This document shows positions 37,339-46,672 of a stretch of 64,000 nucleotides of DNA, piece by piece (positions within the stretch are counted from its first letter, which is position 1; each line of letters begins with the position of its first letter). The stretch is from Altererythrobacter aquiaggeris (lineage in GTDB: Bacteria > Pseudomonadota > Alphaproteobacteria > Sphingomonadales > Sphingomonadaceae). The notes beneath the pieces were generated by a model, which saw only the letters and a list, made by a program, of their open reading frames with translations, had not been told where the DNA came from and did no database searches. Where the stretch lies: assembly GCF_037154015.1 (NCBI RefSeq), contig NZ_JBANRL010000001.1:1302001-1366000 (forward strand), read 5' to 3'. A program made the translations under genes and the position numbers.

Positions 37339-38765
37339 TGGCTGAACCTTGGTTCACCCGCAATCGCGGCTGCTTCGCGGGCCGCCGCGATCAAGGCGCT
37401 GGCCTTGGCCTCGCATTCGCGCTGTTCATACACTGCGTCGCTGTCTGCGACGATACCTGCCCCGGCTGTCACGTTCATGATACCATCTTTTATGATTGCA
37501 GTTCGCAAGACAATACAGCTGTCAACCGAACCGTTTGGCGAAAAATAACCTACACCTCCGGCATAAATGCCGCGGGTTTCGCTCTCCAGTTGGGCAATAA
37601 TTTCGCAGGCGCGGATTTTAGGCGCGCCGCTGACTGTGCCGGCAGGAAATCCCGCGAACAAGGCATCCAAAGCATCTTTGGACGGATCAAGCTGTCCCAC
37701 CACGTTGCTGACGATGTGCATGACGTGGCTATAGCGTTCGACAGTGTAGCTATCCGTCACTTCCACGCTGTTGGCGCACGATACGCGGCCTACATCATTG
37801 CGTCCCAAATCCAGCAGCATCAAATGTTCGGCACGCTCCTTGGGATCATTCAGGAGGCTTTTCTCGTTTGCGTCATCTTCAGTTGGCGACGAGCCTCGCG
37901 GTCTGGTTCCCGCGATTGGTCTTATGGTTACTTCACCGTCGCGTACACGGACCAGGATCTCGGGACTTGATCCCACGACGGCAAAATCCGGCAGATCGAG
38001 AAAATACAGGAACGGCGAAGGATTTACACGCCTCAGCGCCCGATAAAGCGAAAGTGGCGGAAGCGGAAAGGGGCAGGTGTAACGCTGCGCCAAAACCACC
38101 TGAAAAATGTCACCTGCGGAAATATATTCCTTGGCCTTGCCGACCATCGCGGCATATTCGCCCTCGGCCAGGCGCGGCGTCAGTTCCATTGACGGGATAC
38201 CGGACACAGTGGGTTGAATGGCCGGAGCCTGCGCCAATTTCCGAAGCGCTTCATCGATCCGCTCGCTTGCACGCTCGATAAGGTCATCCGGCTCGCCGCT
38301 GCCGGGCCATAGCGGTGCGACGCAAAACAGATTGTCACTAAGCGAATCGAACACCAGCAACAGGGTGGGGCGCACAAACAGCATATCGGGCATATTCAAA
38401 TCGCCCTGCGCTGCGCGGGGAAGTTTCTCGACAAGACCAATCGTCTCATAACCGAAATAGCCGACAAGACAGGCAAGAGCGGGGGGCAATCCATCGGGAA
38501 CGTCCATTCTGCACTGCTGTACCAACTCGCGTAGTGCACCCATCGCGCCCGCATCGATCGCGGTGAAGGCTTCACGGTCAGACTGCCATTTCCGGTTTAT
38601 CTCGGCCGCGTTTGCCTGCGCGCGGAAGACCAGATCGGGATCAAGACCCAGCAGACTGTACCGCCCGCGGACTTCCCCGCCTTCCACCGATTCCAGCAGG
38701 AAATCGCCCCGCTCGGGTTCGATTAGTTTTAGCGCGGCACCCACAGGCGTCTCGGTGTCTGCCAC
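37335..38765 (-). CDS. trpE: anthranilate synthase component I
   Basis: This enzyme converts chorismate to anthranilate with ammonia from TrpG. The chorismate-binding domain is clear: VVLAQRYTCPFP, RVNPSPFLYFLDLPDFAVVG, TIRPIAGTRPRGSSP, ERAEHLMLLDLGRNDVGRV, VSGAPKIRACEIIA and GIYAGGVGYFSPNG. GTG 38765 gives 476 residues, but family-like sequence continues in frame upstream (GGAPGLVWRKLVADTET), so the true start is probably earlier. The only start-like codon there is CTG at 38849, giving 28 extra residues. The gene overlaps the glycosidase gene by 4 nt. Confidence 0.93.
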   Translation of the reverse strand: MADTETPVGAALKLIEPERGDFLLESVEGGEVRGRYSLLGLDPDLVFRAQANAAEINRKWQSDREAFTAIDAGAMGALRELVQQCRMDVPDGLPPALACLVGYFGYETIGLVEKLPRAAQGDLNMPDMLFVRPTLLLVFDSLSDNLFCVAPLWPGSGEPDDLIERASERIDEALRKLAQAPAIQPTVSGIPSMELTPRLAEGEYAAMVGKAKEYISAGDIFQVVLAQRYTCPFPLPPLSLYRALRRVNPSPFLYFLDLPDFAVVGSSPEILVRVRDGEVTIRPIAGTRPRGSSPTEDDANEKSLLNDPKERAEHLMLLDLGRNDVGRVSCANSVEVTDSYTVERYSHVMHIVSNVVGQLDPSKDALDALFAGFPAGTVSGAPKIRACEIIAQLESETRGIYAGGVGYFSPNGSVDSCIVLRTAIIKDGIMNVTAGAGIVADSDAVYEQRECEAKASALIAAAREAAAIAGEPRFSQ

Positions 38766-38859
38766 CAGCTTGCGCCAGACAAGACCGGGCGCTCCGCCCG
38801 CAAGAGCGGCGCGCGCGGATCCCGAGTTGATGAGGGTAGCAGCGCCCAGCGGACCGGAC

Positions 38860-40794
38860 CTATTGTGTGCCGGTTAACTGTTTGCGGACAGCTTCAATCG
38901 CAGGAGGATTGCGCTCGACACCCATTTCCTTGCGGATGGCGGACAGCATTTGCTCGCTATATTCGCGCCCTGAGAGACTGCCCAATTGCGCGCGTGTTTG
39001 CGCCAGAAGCGGGTTATCGTTGGCAATCGTGCCGGGTACGATGTCAACAAGCGAGACCACATACCATCCCCCGTTTGCCGGCGCCTCAAGCCGTTTGACA
39101 GTGCCTTCGGCCATGCTGAAAAGCAAAGCCATTGGCGGGGCAACCTGCTGCTGGTTGGCGACCAACTGCTGCCTCGTCATCGAAATGGCATCAGCAGCCG
39201 GAAGGGGCACCTTCTCGGCGCGAAGCGCGGCAGCCAGATCGCCGCCGGCACCAACCCGCTTCAAAATCCTGTCAGCCGCGGCCTTGGCTTTTTTCGAACC
39301 TTCGGAAAGCCGGTAGGCAGCTTCGATATCGCTTTTTATCTCGGCCAGAGGGGCAGCGGCAGATCCGGTAATGTCCGCGACATCAAACATCATAAATGTT
39401 TCATTGGGGACAATTTCTGCAAGTTGCGGTTCGCCTTCATCTTCCATCGAGAACGCTGTCGATAGCACGGGCGCCAGAATTTCAGGTGCGGTGCCGTCCG
39501 CACGATATATCCGCCCGTCGGCGGTAACCGGTGCAGTCGTTTTCACATCGATCTTCAATTCCTTCGCAAGTTCCACCAGGCTGCCACCGGAATCTATTTC
39601 GGATTCGATCCGGTCGGTAAGTTCCAGCAGCGCCTCTCGCCGGTTTTCGGCTGCCAGCGTTGCCAGGATTTCACCGCGAACCTGAGCGAGGCTGCGCCCA
39701 CCCTTGTTTTCGATATTATCGACACCGAACACATACCAGCCAAGGCTGCCCCGCGCAGGTTCGGACAATCCGCCCCGCTGCGCAGCAAATGCGGCTTGCG
39801 CCGCACCTGCCGATGCCTGCGATGCAAGCTGCGAACGTGTGACCGGGCCGACCGTTGTCGTGCTCAGACCGGCGCTGCGTGCGGCCGCGGCAAGCGTCCC
39901 GCCGGAAGCTACCGTCTGGCGAATGGCGTTGGCGGCCGCCTGGGTCGGAACCACGATCTGTGTCAGCGTACGGCTTTGCGAAGCGGCATATTGCGCCTTG
40001 TCCTGCGCGTACCTCGCCGCAATCTGCGCCTCGGAAGGCGCTGCCAGCGTGCCAAGCGCCTCGTCACCAAAAGTGGCATAGCGGATGGAACGGCGCTCAG
40101 GACGAATGTAATCCCCCTTGTTCGCCTGATAAAACGCGCTGATCTGCGCATCGGTGACTTTACCCTTGGGTGCGAATGCCGCGCTGGGCAGCAGGCCGAT
40201 CGCCCCCTTGCGGGTTTCCGCGAGCAGCGAGACGTACCGCTTTACCAGCGCATCAGGTGCGACCGCGCCCAGCGCAACCGGTACCAGCAGCTGGTTACGC
40301 AGCAGGTCAGCAGCAAGATCTTCGCGAACCATCGCATCGGATAATCCGTTCTGACGTAAAAAACCGCGATACGCTTCGTCACTGAACTCGCCGTTGGCTC
40401 CCTGAAATGCGGGAATGCCCAAAATCTCGCTATTTACCAGGTTTTCACCGGCGCGGATGCCGTACTTTTCTCCAAAGACAAACATTGCAGCGCGATTGAT
40501 CAGCTGATCGAGCACCTCGGCCAGAGCACCCTGTTCGAGAAATGCCGGCATGGAGATTGTCGGGTTTTGCTGGCGAACCTGATCCAGTGCGTCGGTCGCG
40601 GCACGGCTCAATTCGGCGGTACCAATCTTCCGGTCACCCACGACGGCAACCCTGTCACCCCCGGAAACGCCGCCAAACGCACCAGTATTTGCCACATCGC
40701 TGCTGGCAAATGCGAATGCGATCAGGGCCAGAAACGCAAGCGTGATCCCGATGCCGAACTTTGACTGGAAGAAACTGCGAAAGAAGGTGATCAT
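38860..40794 (-). CDS. periplasmic peptidyl-prolyl isomerase, PpiD/SurA type
   Basis: This is a 644-residue foldase anchored by one N-terminal helix (MITFFRSFFQSKFGIGITLAF onwards), with a long periplasmic part. A SurA-N-like chaperone region (VVGDRKIGTAELSRAATDAL, FLEQGALAEVLDQLINRAAM) is followed by a parvulin-type segment (about residues 250-380) and a helical C-terminus. In the parvulin part the sequence is divergent, so isomerase activity may be weak and chaperone function dominant. ATG 40794 is chosen because it places the membrane anchor at the start. It probably heads the leftward unit that continues with trpE, whose start lies within 11-95 nt. Confidence 0.88.
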   Translation of the reverse strand: MITFFRSFFQSKFGIGITLAFLALIAFAFASSDVANTGAFGGVSGGDRVAVVGDRKIGTAELSRAATDALDQVRQQNPTISMPAFLEQGALAEVLDQLINRAAMFVFGEKYGIRAGENLVNSEILGIPAFQGANGEFSDEAYRGFLRQNGLSDAMVREDLAADLLRNQLLVPVALGAVAPDALVKRYVSLLAETRKGAIGLLPSAAFAPKGKVTDAQISAFYQANKGDYIRPERRSIRYATFGDEALGTLAAPSEAQIAARYAQDKAQYAASQSRTLTQIVVPTQAAANAIRQTVASGGTLAAAARSAGLSTTTVGPVTRSQLASQASAGAAQAAFAAQRGGLSEPARGSLGWYVFGVDNIENKGGRSLAQVRGEILATLAAENRREALLELTDRIESEIDSGGSLVELAKELKIDVKTTAPVTADGRIYRADGTAPEILAPVLSTAFSMEDEGEPQLAEIVPNETFMMFDVADITGSAAAPLAEIKSDIEAAYRLSEGSKKAKAAADRILKRVGAGGDLAAALRAEKVPLPAADAISMTRQQLVANQQQVAPPMALLFSMAEGTVKRLEAPANGGWYVVSLVDIVPGTIANDNPLLAQTRAQLGSLSGREYSEQMLSAIRKEMGVERNPPAIEAVRKQLTGTQ

Positions 40795-40991
40795 GGCGGA
40801 GTATCCGGCTGTTGTTAATGTGTCGCACTGCAGTTCAGCACGAATATTCGATCCGCATCTATCGCCGCTGCGGCACTGCCGCAACAGGTCCTGTATCTTT
40901 TGTGGGTGTTTCTGCCGTTGCCGGTGGCGACTTCACGAACAGGCTCTATATAGCGGCCCTGTAAGACATTCGAGGAAACATTTTACCCCCC

Positions 40992-41765
40992 ATGCCACAA
41001 CGCAGTTACATTGTCGGAAACTGGAAGATGAATGGTACCCGCACGATGCTTTCCGAAGCGCGTGCAATGGACCGTGCTTCACAGCGCCTTATGAAGGCGG
41101 AAGTTGCGGTCGCGCCGCCGTTTACGCTGATCCATGCGACGCGCAATGAAGCCCAGCAAATGGGGGTCGGTGCGCAGGATTGCCATCCGGGGGCGGAAGG
41201 TGCGCACACGGGTGATGTTTCGGCAACGATGATTGCCGATGCCGGTGCAAGTTTTGTTATCCTTGGGCACAGCGAACGCCGGCAGGACCACGGCGAATCG
41301 GATGCATTGGTGCTGGCTAAAGCCGAATCTGCGCTGGAAGCCGGCTTGAAGCTGATTATTTGTTGCGGCGAAAGCGAGGCCGAAAGGGATGCGGGTAAGG
41401 CTGTAGAAGTTGTCACCGCACAGCTTCGCGCATCATTGCCCAAAGGTGACGATATCGCTTCGCGTTTGACGGTCGCCTACGAACCCGTCTGGGCAATCGG
41501 AACCGGAAAAGTTGCTTCGCCGGACGATATTGCCGAAATGCACGCGGCCATTCGCGCGTTGCTTATCGACATTTACGGCGAGCAGGAAGAGGAATCCGAA
41601 GTACGCATTCTTTATGGCGGCTCGGTCAAAGCTGGTAACGCTGCGGAAATTCTGGCTATTCCAGATGTCGGAGGCGCGCTTGTGGGCGGCGCGAGCCTGT
41701 CAGCCGAAGCGTTCCTCGGCATCGTAATGGCAGCGACCGAAGTGGAAGATTCGGCGGCCTCGTAA
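40992..41765 (+). CDS. tpiA: triose-phosphate isomerase
   Basis: This enzyme interconverts dihydroxyacetone phosphate and glyceraldehyde 3-phosphate. It has 257 residues. The catalytic residues are Lys12 (GNWKMNGT), His93 (ILGHSERR) and Glu164 (AYEPVWAIGTG); the phosphate-binding LYGGSVKAGNA and GGALVGGASL loops are intact. It is divergent from the PpiD-like gene, with a 197-bp gap that must contain both promoters. The nearest Shine-Dalgarno-like sequence (GAGGA) is unusually far from the ATG. Confidence 0.97.
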   Translation: MPQRSYIVGNWKMNGTRTMLSEARAMDRASQRLMKAEVAVAPPFTLIHATRNEAQQMGVGAQDCHPGAEGAHTGDVSATMIADAGASFVILGHSERRQDHGESDALVLAKAESALEAGLKLIICCGESEAERDAGKAVEVVTAQLRASLPKGDDIASRLTVAYEPVWAIGTGKVASPDDIAEMHAAIRALLIDIYGEQEEESEVRILYGGSVKAGNAAEILAIPDVGGALVGGASLSAEAFLGIVMAATEVEDSAAS

Positions 41766-41836
41766 GGTTGCAACGCTTGCCGAACTGCACCTGGGTGCCT
41801 AAATGGCGCGCAACTCAACAATAGATTGCAAATACC

Positions 41837-42262
41837 ATGTCACTGTTTCTCTTCCTGACCGTCGTCCAAACCATCGTGGCAGCAGCGCTGGTTGGCGTAA
41901 TTCTGATGCAACGGTCGGAAGGCGGCGGCCTCGGGATTGGCGGCAGCCCTAACGGAATGATGTCTGCACGCGGCGCGGCAGATTTTCTAACCCGCAGCAC
42001 CAAATTTCTGGCGATTGCATTTGTTACGCTTTCCATCGTGCTCGCGGCAGTGGCGGTCAAGGCAACGGGAAGCAGCGAGATTACCAGTACGGTCGATCGC
42101 GATGCCGGCCCCGCCGGCCAGGTTGATCCAATGGGAAATGTTGTCGGTGAAACACCGGTAACCGCTCCTGCACCCGGCGCCCCAACCACTGAGGTAACAA
42201 CTCCGGCACCCGGTCAGGCGCCGCCGCCCTCCGATGATCCCTTGGCTGGTGCAACCCAATAA
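41837..42262 (+). CDS. secG: preprotein translocase subunit SecG
   Basis: This is a small subunit of the SecYEG channel, 141 residues. Two membrane helices (about 2-24, LFLFLTVVQTIVAAALVGVI, and 55-75) flank the conserved loop LMQRSEGGGLGIGGSPNG...ARGAADFLTRSTKFLAI. The C-terminal 60 residues are a Pro/Thr/Ala-rich low-complexity tail, common in alphaproteobacterial SecG. It follows tpiA by 71 nt and precedes pyrG, a widespread alphaproteobacterial order. Confidence 0.93.
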   Translation: MSLFLFLTVVQTIVAAALVGVILMQRSEGGGLGIGGSPNGMMSARGAADFLTRSTKFLAIAFVTLSIVLAAVAVKATGSSEITSTVDRDAGPAGQVDPMGNVVGETPVTAPAPGAPTTEVTTPAPGQAPPPSDDPLAGATQ

Positions 42263-42354
42263 GCACCCGATTTCAATGATGACATGAATTGCGGTGATTG
42301 ACCGCACCATTCTGCTTGCGCCGACTCACTAACTGTCCTTAAGGCCCAACTCCC

Positions 42355-43992
<1,638 letters not shown>

Positions 43993-44007
43993 AAGGACTT
44001 GCGCGAT

Positions 44008-44064
44008 TTACTTACGTTTAGGCGGGTTTTTCTTGGAATTTTTAATCTTGCCAAACAGCATCAT
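44008..44064 (-). CDS. possible 18-residue basic peptide
   Basis: On the minus strand ATG-ATG at 44064-44059 opens a short frame ending at TAA 44010-44008. The peptide starts MMLFGKIK and is very basic (8 Lys or Arg in 18 residues, ending PPKRK). AGG lies about 6 nt upstream as a possible ribosome site. It lies in an AT-rich gap that has no other gene, and its stop is close to the pyrG end. Such a short frame can arise by chance; I report it only because of the charge pattern and tandem start codons. Confidence 0.25.
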   Translation of the reverse strand: MMLFGKIKNSKKNPPKRK

Positions 44065-44268
44065 GAAGGCCTAGCCATATCACCGGTGCTAATTTGAAAC
44101 TTACTATTGCGGGATTGCCAGATAGATTCCTGGCGAAATACGCGTAATTTCAGTCCAAATAGCTACGCTTCACACGCGGCACCACCAGGTTTAGGCCTTG
44201 TGCCGGATTTGATCGTCTTCTGCGACCCGGACGGTGAAATTCGGCCAAGTCGGCGCATTAGCGTCGAA

Positions 44269-44292
44269 GGGGCGGACTTTACGGTCCGCCCC
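44269..44292. terminator. strong hairpin between pyrG and hsp20
   Basis: A perfect 9-bp stem (GGGGCGGAC at 44269-44277, GTCCGCCCC at 44284-44292) with a 6-nt loop is followed by TAAATATTTAG, AT-rich but without a clean T run. It lies 39 nt beyond the hsp20 stop codon (read leftward) and downstream of pyrG (read rightward), so it could end either transcript. Confidence 0.55.
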
Positions 44293-44330
44293 TAAATATT
44301 TAGAAAGTAAATGAAAGTATTATCGCCACA

Positions 44331-44780
44331 TCAGGCTGATTTATTGCCTTCGATTACTGGATGCTGGTTCACTTTTATTTTCTTCGGCTTCATTGCATCG
44401 GGAACTTCGCGAACCAGATCCACGACCAGCAGACCGCTGGCCAGATCGGCATTTGCCACACTGACATAATCGGCCAGTTCGAAACGGCGTTCAAACCCGC
44501 GATTCGCGATTCCGACATGCAGCATTTCAGTTTCGGTTGGTTCGTCCTGTTTCTTGCCCTGAATAATCAGCAAGTTCTGCTGCGCCGTGATATCGAGGTC
44601 GGCCGGGGTAAAGCCGGCCACTGCGAGAGTGATACGGTACGTATCTTCATCACGCCGTTCGATATTGAAGGGGGGGTAATTGTCAGCGCCATTTTGGCGA
44701 GCCTGCGATTCCATCAGCTCGAACAGACGGTCAAAGCCAACAGTGCTGCGGCGGTACGGGGTGCAATCTAGACGGTTCAT
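44331..44780 (-). CDS. small heat-shock protein (Hsp20/IbpA type)
   Basis: This is a 149-residue holdase of the alpha-crystallin family, which binds unfolding proteins during heat stress. The alphaproteobacterial class A beginning is present (MNRLDCTPYRRSTVGFDRLF), then NYPPFNIERRDEDTYRITLA, the alpha-crystallin domain, and near its end GIANRGFERRFELADYV. The C-terminal tail PKKIKVNQ keeps an IxV-like motif (IKV) for oligomer contacts. ATG 44780 is supported by GGAGG 8-9 nt upstream; that ribosome site is buried in an RNA-thermometer hairpin. A heat-shock promoter lies further upstream. Confidence 0.95.
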   Translation of the reverse strand: MNRLDCTPYRRSTVGFDRLFELMESQARQNGADNYPPFNIERRDEDTYRITLAVAGFTPADLDITAQQNLLIIQGKKQDEPTETEMLHVGIANRGFERRFELADYVSVANADLASGLLVVDLVREVPDAMKPKKIKVNQHPVIEGNKSA

Positions 44781-44880
44781 CGGTAACAAATCCTCCATTG
44801 AGCAATTTGACAAAAGGGCGATCCGGCATTCCGGCATCGCTCCCGCGTTGTTCGAACGGCCCGGATGGCGCCGTTCGACT
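44781..44880 (-). promoter_or_regulatory. ROSE-type RNA thermometer in the hsp20 leader
   Basis: The leader RNA (minus strand) forms three hairpins. The 5' one has a perfect 9-bp stem (TCGAACGGC/GCCGTTCGA, 44852-44878). The second is GCGAT-CCGG/CCGG-ATCGC with a bulged G (44818-44840). The last (44787-44808) pairs UUGCU with the AGGAU of the ribosome site, leaving a bulged G, which is the signature of ROSE elements (repression of heat-shock gene expression). At low temperature the Shine-Dalgarno GGAGG would be masked; heat would open it. Confidence 0.8.
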
Positions 44881-44884
44881 TGTA

Positions 44885-44912
44885 AAATAGGTGCTGGCTA
44901 GGCGAATTCAAG
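44885..44912 (-). promoter_or_regulatory. heat-shock sigma factor (RpoH, sigma-32) promoter of hsp20
   Basis: The minus strand reads CTTG (44912-44909), 17 bp, then CCTATTT (44891-44885). This fits the alphaproteobacterial RpoH consensus CTTG-N17/18-CYTATNT exactly. Transcription from here would produce the leader with the ROSE-type hairpins. Confidence 0.75.
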
Positions 44913-44968
44913 AATTGCAGCTACAGTTTTGAATGGCCGCGAGAATTACACGAAACCAAGGACATAAA

Positions 44969-45232
44969 ATGAGCACACCGATTGTCGAGATGTATACCAA
45001 GTTTGGTTGCGGTTATTGCGCAAGGGCAAAACGGCTTCTCGAATCAAAAGGTGCCGAATACACCGAATATGACATCACGATGGGTGGTCCCAAACGTGAC
45101 GAAATGCAGAGCCGCGTTCCGGGCGCAAACACCGTCCCGCAGATAATCATAGGCGGCCAGACCGTTGGCGGGTCGGATGAGCTGGCCGCGCTCGAGCGTG
45201 CTGGCAAGCTGGACGCATTGCTGGGCTTGTAA
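44969..45232 (+). CDS. grxC: glutaredoxin 3 type
   Basis: This is an 87-residue dithiol glutaredoxin that reduces disulphides with glutathione. The active site is Cys14-Gly-Tyr-Cys17 in YTKFGCGYCARAKRLL, with the cis-Pro segment ANTVPQIIIGG and GGSDELAALERAGKLD for glutathione binding. ATG 44969 gives the usual start; an upstream in-frame ATG would add twelve odd residues. It overlaps the nitrilase gene by 1 nt, in a grx-nitrilase-DUF1178 order common in alphaproteobacteria. Confidence 0.95.
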   Translation: MSTPIVEMYTKFGCGYCARAKRLLESKGAEYTEYDITMGGPKRDEMQSRVPGANTVPQIIIGGQTVGGSDELAALERAGKLDALLGL

Positions 45233-46065
45233 TGCCGCGCATTGCGCTTCTCCAAATGACAAGCGGCATTGATCCGCTGGCAAACCGTGACAGCATCGTA
45301 AACGCCATTGGCGAGGCCGCGGCGGCCGGGGCAAGCATGCTGTTTACTCCGGAAATGTGCGGTATGCTCGATAAAGACCGGGGCAGGGCGGCAGCAAAGA
45401 TCGCCGCTGAAGAGGCTTGTCCAGTGCTCGCCGGAGTTCGCCGCGCAGCCGAGAGGTCCGGAATAACCGTGGCATTGGGCTCGCTGGCCGTTGAAACGCC
45501 GGATGGAATGTGGGCGAACAGATCAATTCTGGTCGGCCCGGACGGCGACATCAGCGCCCGGTATGACAAAATCCACATGTTCGATGTCGATTTGGCAAGC
45601 GGCGAAAGCTGGCGCGAATCCAGTGCCTATACTGCCGGATCGGAGGTTGTTACCGCGGACACGCCGCTGGGCAGGCTTGGGCTGTCGATTTGTTATGATA
45701 TCCGGTTTCCCGCACTGTACGATGAATTGGGCAAAAGAATGTGCGATGTTATCGCAATTCCGGCAGCATTTACCGTGCCAACAGGGGCAGCCCACTGGCA
45801 CGTTCTGCAAAGGGCGAGGGCGATTGAAGCAAGCGCATTTGTTGTCTCTGCGGCTCAGGTGGGACACCATGAGGATGGCCGGATGACATTCGGTCATTCT
45901 CTCGTCGTCGATCCGTGGGGCGACATAATTCTCGACATGGGCGGAGAAAGGGCTGGATTGGGCTTTGCCGAAATTGATCTGGAAAGCCTGGCGCGGGTCC
46001 GCCAGCAAGTGCCCAGTCTTGCCAATCGCCGGCCAATCGCCGGCCAGTTACCTGACAAATTATGA
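45232..46065 (+). CDS. nitrilase-family carbon-nitrogen hydrolase
   Basis: This is a 277-residue amidase of the nitrilase superfamily. The catalytic triad is Glu41 (FTPEMCGM), Lys113 (RYDKIHMFDV) and Cys154 (LSICYDIRFP), with RESSAYTAGSE and GAAHWHVLQRARAIEA typical of the Nit1/Nit2-like branch. In that branch enzymes remove deaminated glutathione or omega-amidate side products, which would suit its place after a glutaredoxin gene; the substrate here is inference. Near the 3' end an 11-nt unit (CCAATCGCCGG) is repeated in tandem. It overlaps DUF1178 by 4 nt. Confidence 0.9.
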   Translation: MPRIALLQMTSGIDPLANRDSIVNAIGEAAAAGASMLFTPEMCGMLDKDRGRAAAKIAAEEACPVLAGVRRAAERSGITVALGSLAVETPDGMWANRSILVGPDGDISARYDKIHMFDVDLASGESWRESSAYTAGSEVVTADTPLGRLGLSICYDIRFPALYDELGKRMCDVIAIPAAFTVPTGAAHWHVLQRARAIEASAFVVSAAQVGHHEDGRMTFGHSLVVDPWGDIILDMGGERAGLGFAEIDLESLARVRQQVPSLANRRPIAGQLPDKL

Positions 46066-46523
46066 TTGTGTTCGACCTTTGTTGTGCCAACGGCCATGTT
46101 TTCGAGGGGTGGTTCGCCTCGTCTTCCGAATATGACGGGCAGAACGAGCGGGGATTGATCATATGCCCCGATTGCGCGTCATCACACATATTCAAAGCGC
46201 CAATGACGCCCGCAGTACCCGCCAAGGGCAACCGGCAAAAAGCCGCTGCGCAGGCCGCGACAGATGTCAGTTCCGCCCGCATCCCTCCGGACGTGGCGAA
46301 GGCGATTGACGCGCTTGCCAAAGCGCAGGCGAAGGCTCTTCAGAATAGCACCTGGGTCGGCGACCGTTTTGCAGATACTTCGCGAGCGATCCATTACGGC
46401 GACAGGGAAGATGTGCCGATCCACGGCAAAGCGACGAAGGATGAGGCCAAAAGTCTGGCCGAAGAGGGCATCGAGGTGACGCCGCTTCCTTTCCCGATTG
46501 TGCCGCCCGATGATTTGAACTGA
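46062..46523 (+). CDS. DUF1178 family protein
   Basis: This is a 153-residue cytoplasmic protein of the DUF1178 family. It begins MIVFDLCCANGHVFEGWFAS with a Cys/His pair, and a second Cys pair lies in LIICPDCASSHIFKAPMTP. The CxxxH...CxxC arrangement suggests a zinc ribbon. The C-terminal region keeps the family's ARIPPDVAKAIDALAKAQ, FADTSRAIHYGD and ESLAEEGIEVTPLP-like sequences. Its function is not established. It overlaps the nitrilase gene by 4 nt (ATGA). Confidence 0.88.
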   Translation: MIVFDLCCANGHVFEGWFASSSEYDGQNERGLIICPDCASSHIFKAPMTPAVPAKGNRQKAAAQAATDVSSARIPPDVAKAIDALAKAQAKALQNSTWVGDRFADTSRAIHYGDREDVPIHGKATKDEAKSLAEEGIEVTPLPFPIVPPDDLN

Positions 46524-46561
46524 TTGCATGGCGCGACAGCCTTGCTAAACAACCCGTCGGC

Positions 46562-46638
46562 GCGCCCGTAGCTCAGTCGGATAGAGCATCAGATTCCTAA
46601 TCTGGAGGCCACAGGTTCGAATCCTGTCGGGCGCACCA
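46562..46638 (+). tRNA. tRNA-Arg (anticodon CCT)
   Basis: The cloverleaf is complete: acceptor GCGCCCG/CGGGCGC, D arm GCTC/GAGC, anticodon stem TCAGA/TCTGG with loop TTCCTAA (anticodon CCT, reading AGG), T arm ACAGG-TTCGAAT-CCTGT, then the encoded A-CCA end. Its length is 77 nt. Confidence 0.97.
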
Positions 46639-46672
46639 ATCGGTTTTCCGGTTTGGAGTTAGGTAAGCGTAT

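Larger units (their letters stand above)
43993..44330. other. 338-bp gene-poor, AT-richer stretch between pyrG and hsp20
   Basis: Base composition here is visibly more AT-rich than the surrounding genes. It holds a possible 18-codon basic peptide on the minus strand (44008-44064) and a strong hairpin (44269-44292). A 62-codon frame at 44107-44295 on the plus strand has a TTG start, no ribosome site and runs into the hairpin, so I do not call it a gene. Confidence 0.6.

Noticed and set aside
42287-42305. inverted repeat TGCGGT/ACCGCA before pyrG considered as a terminator
   Set aside because: Only a 6-bp stem and no following T run; it may be incidental.
44107-44295. 62-codon plus-strand frame between pyrG and hsp20
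   Set aside because: TTG start, no Shine-Dalgarno sequence, no recognisable pattern, and it runs through the 44269-44292 hairpin.
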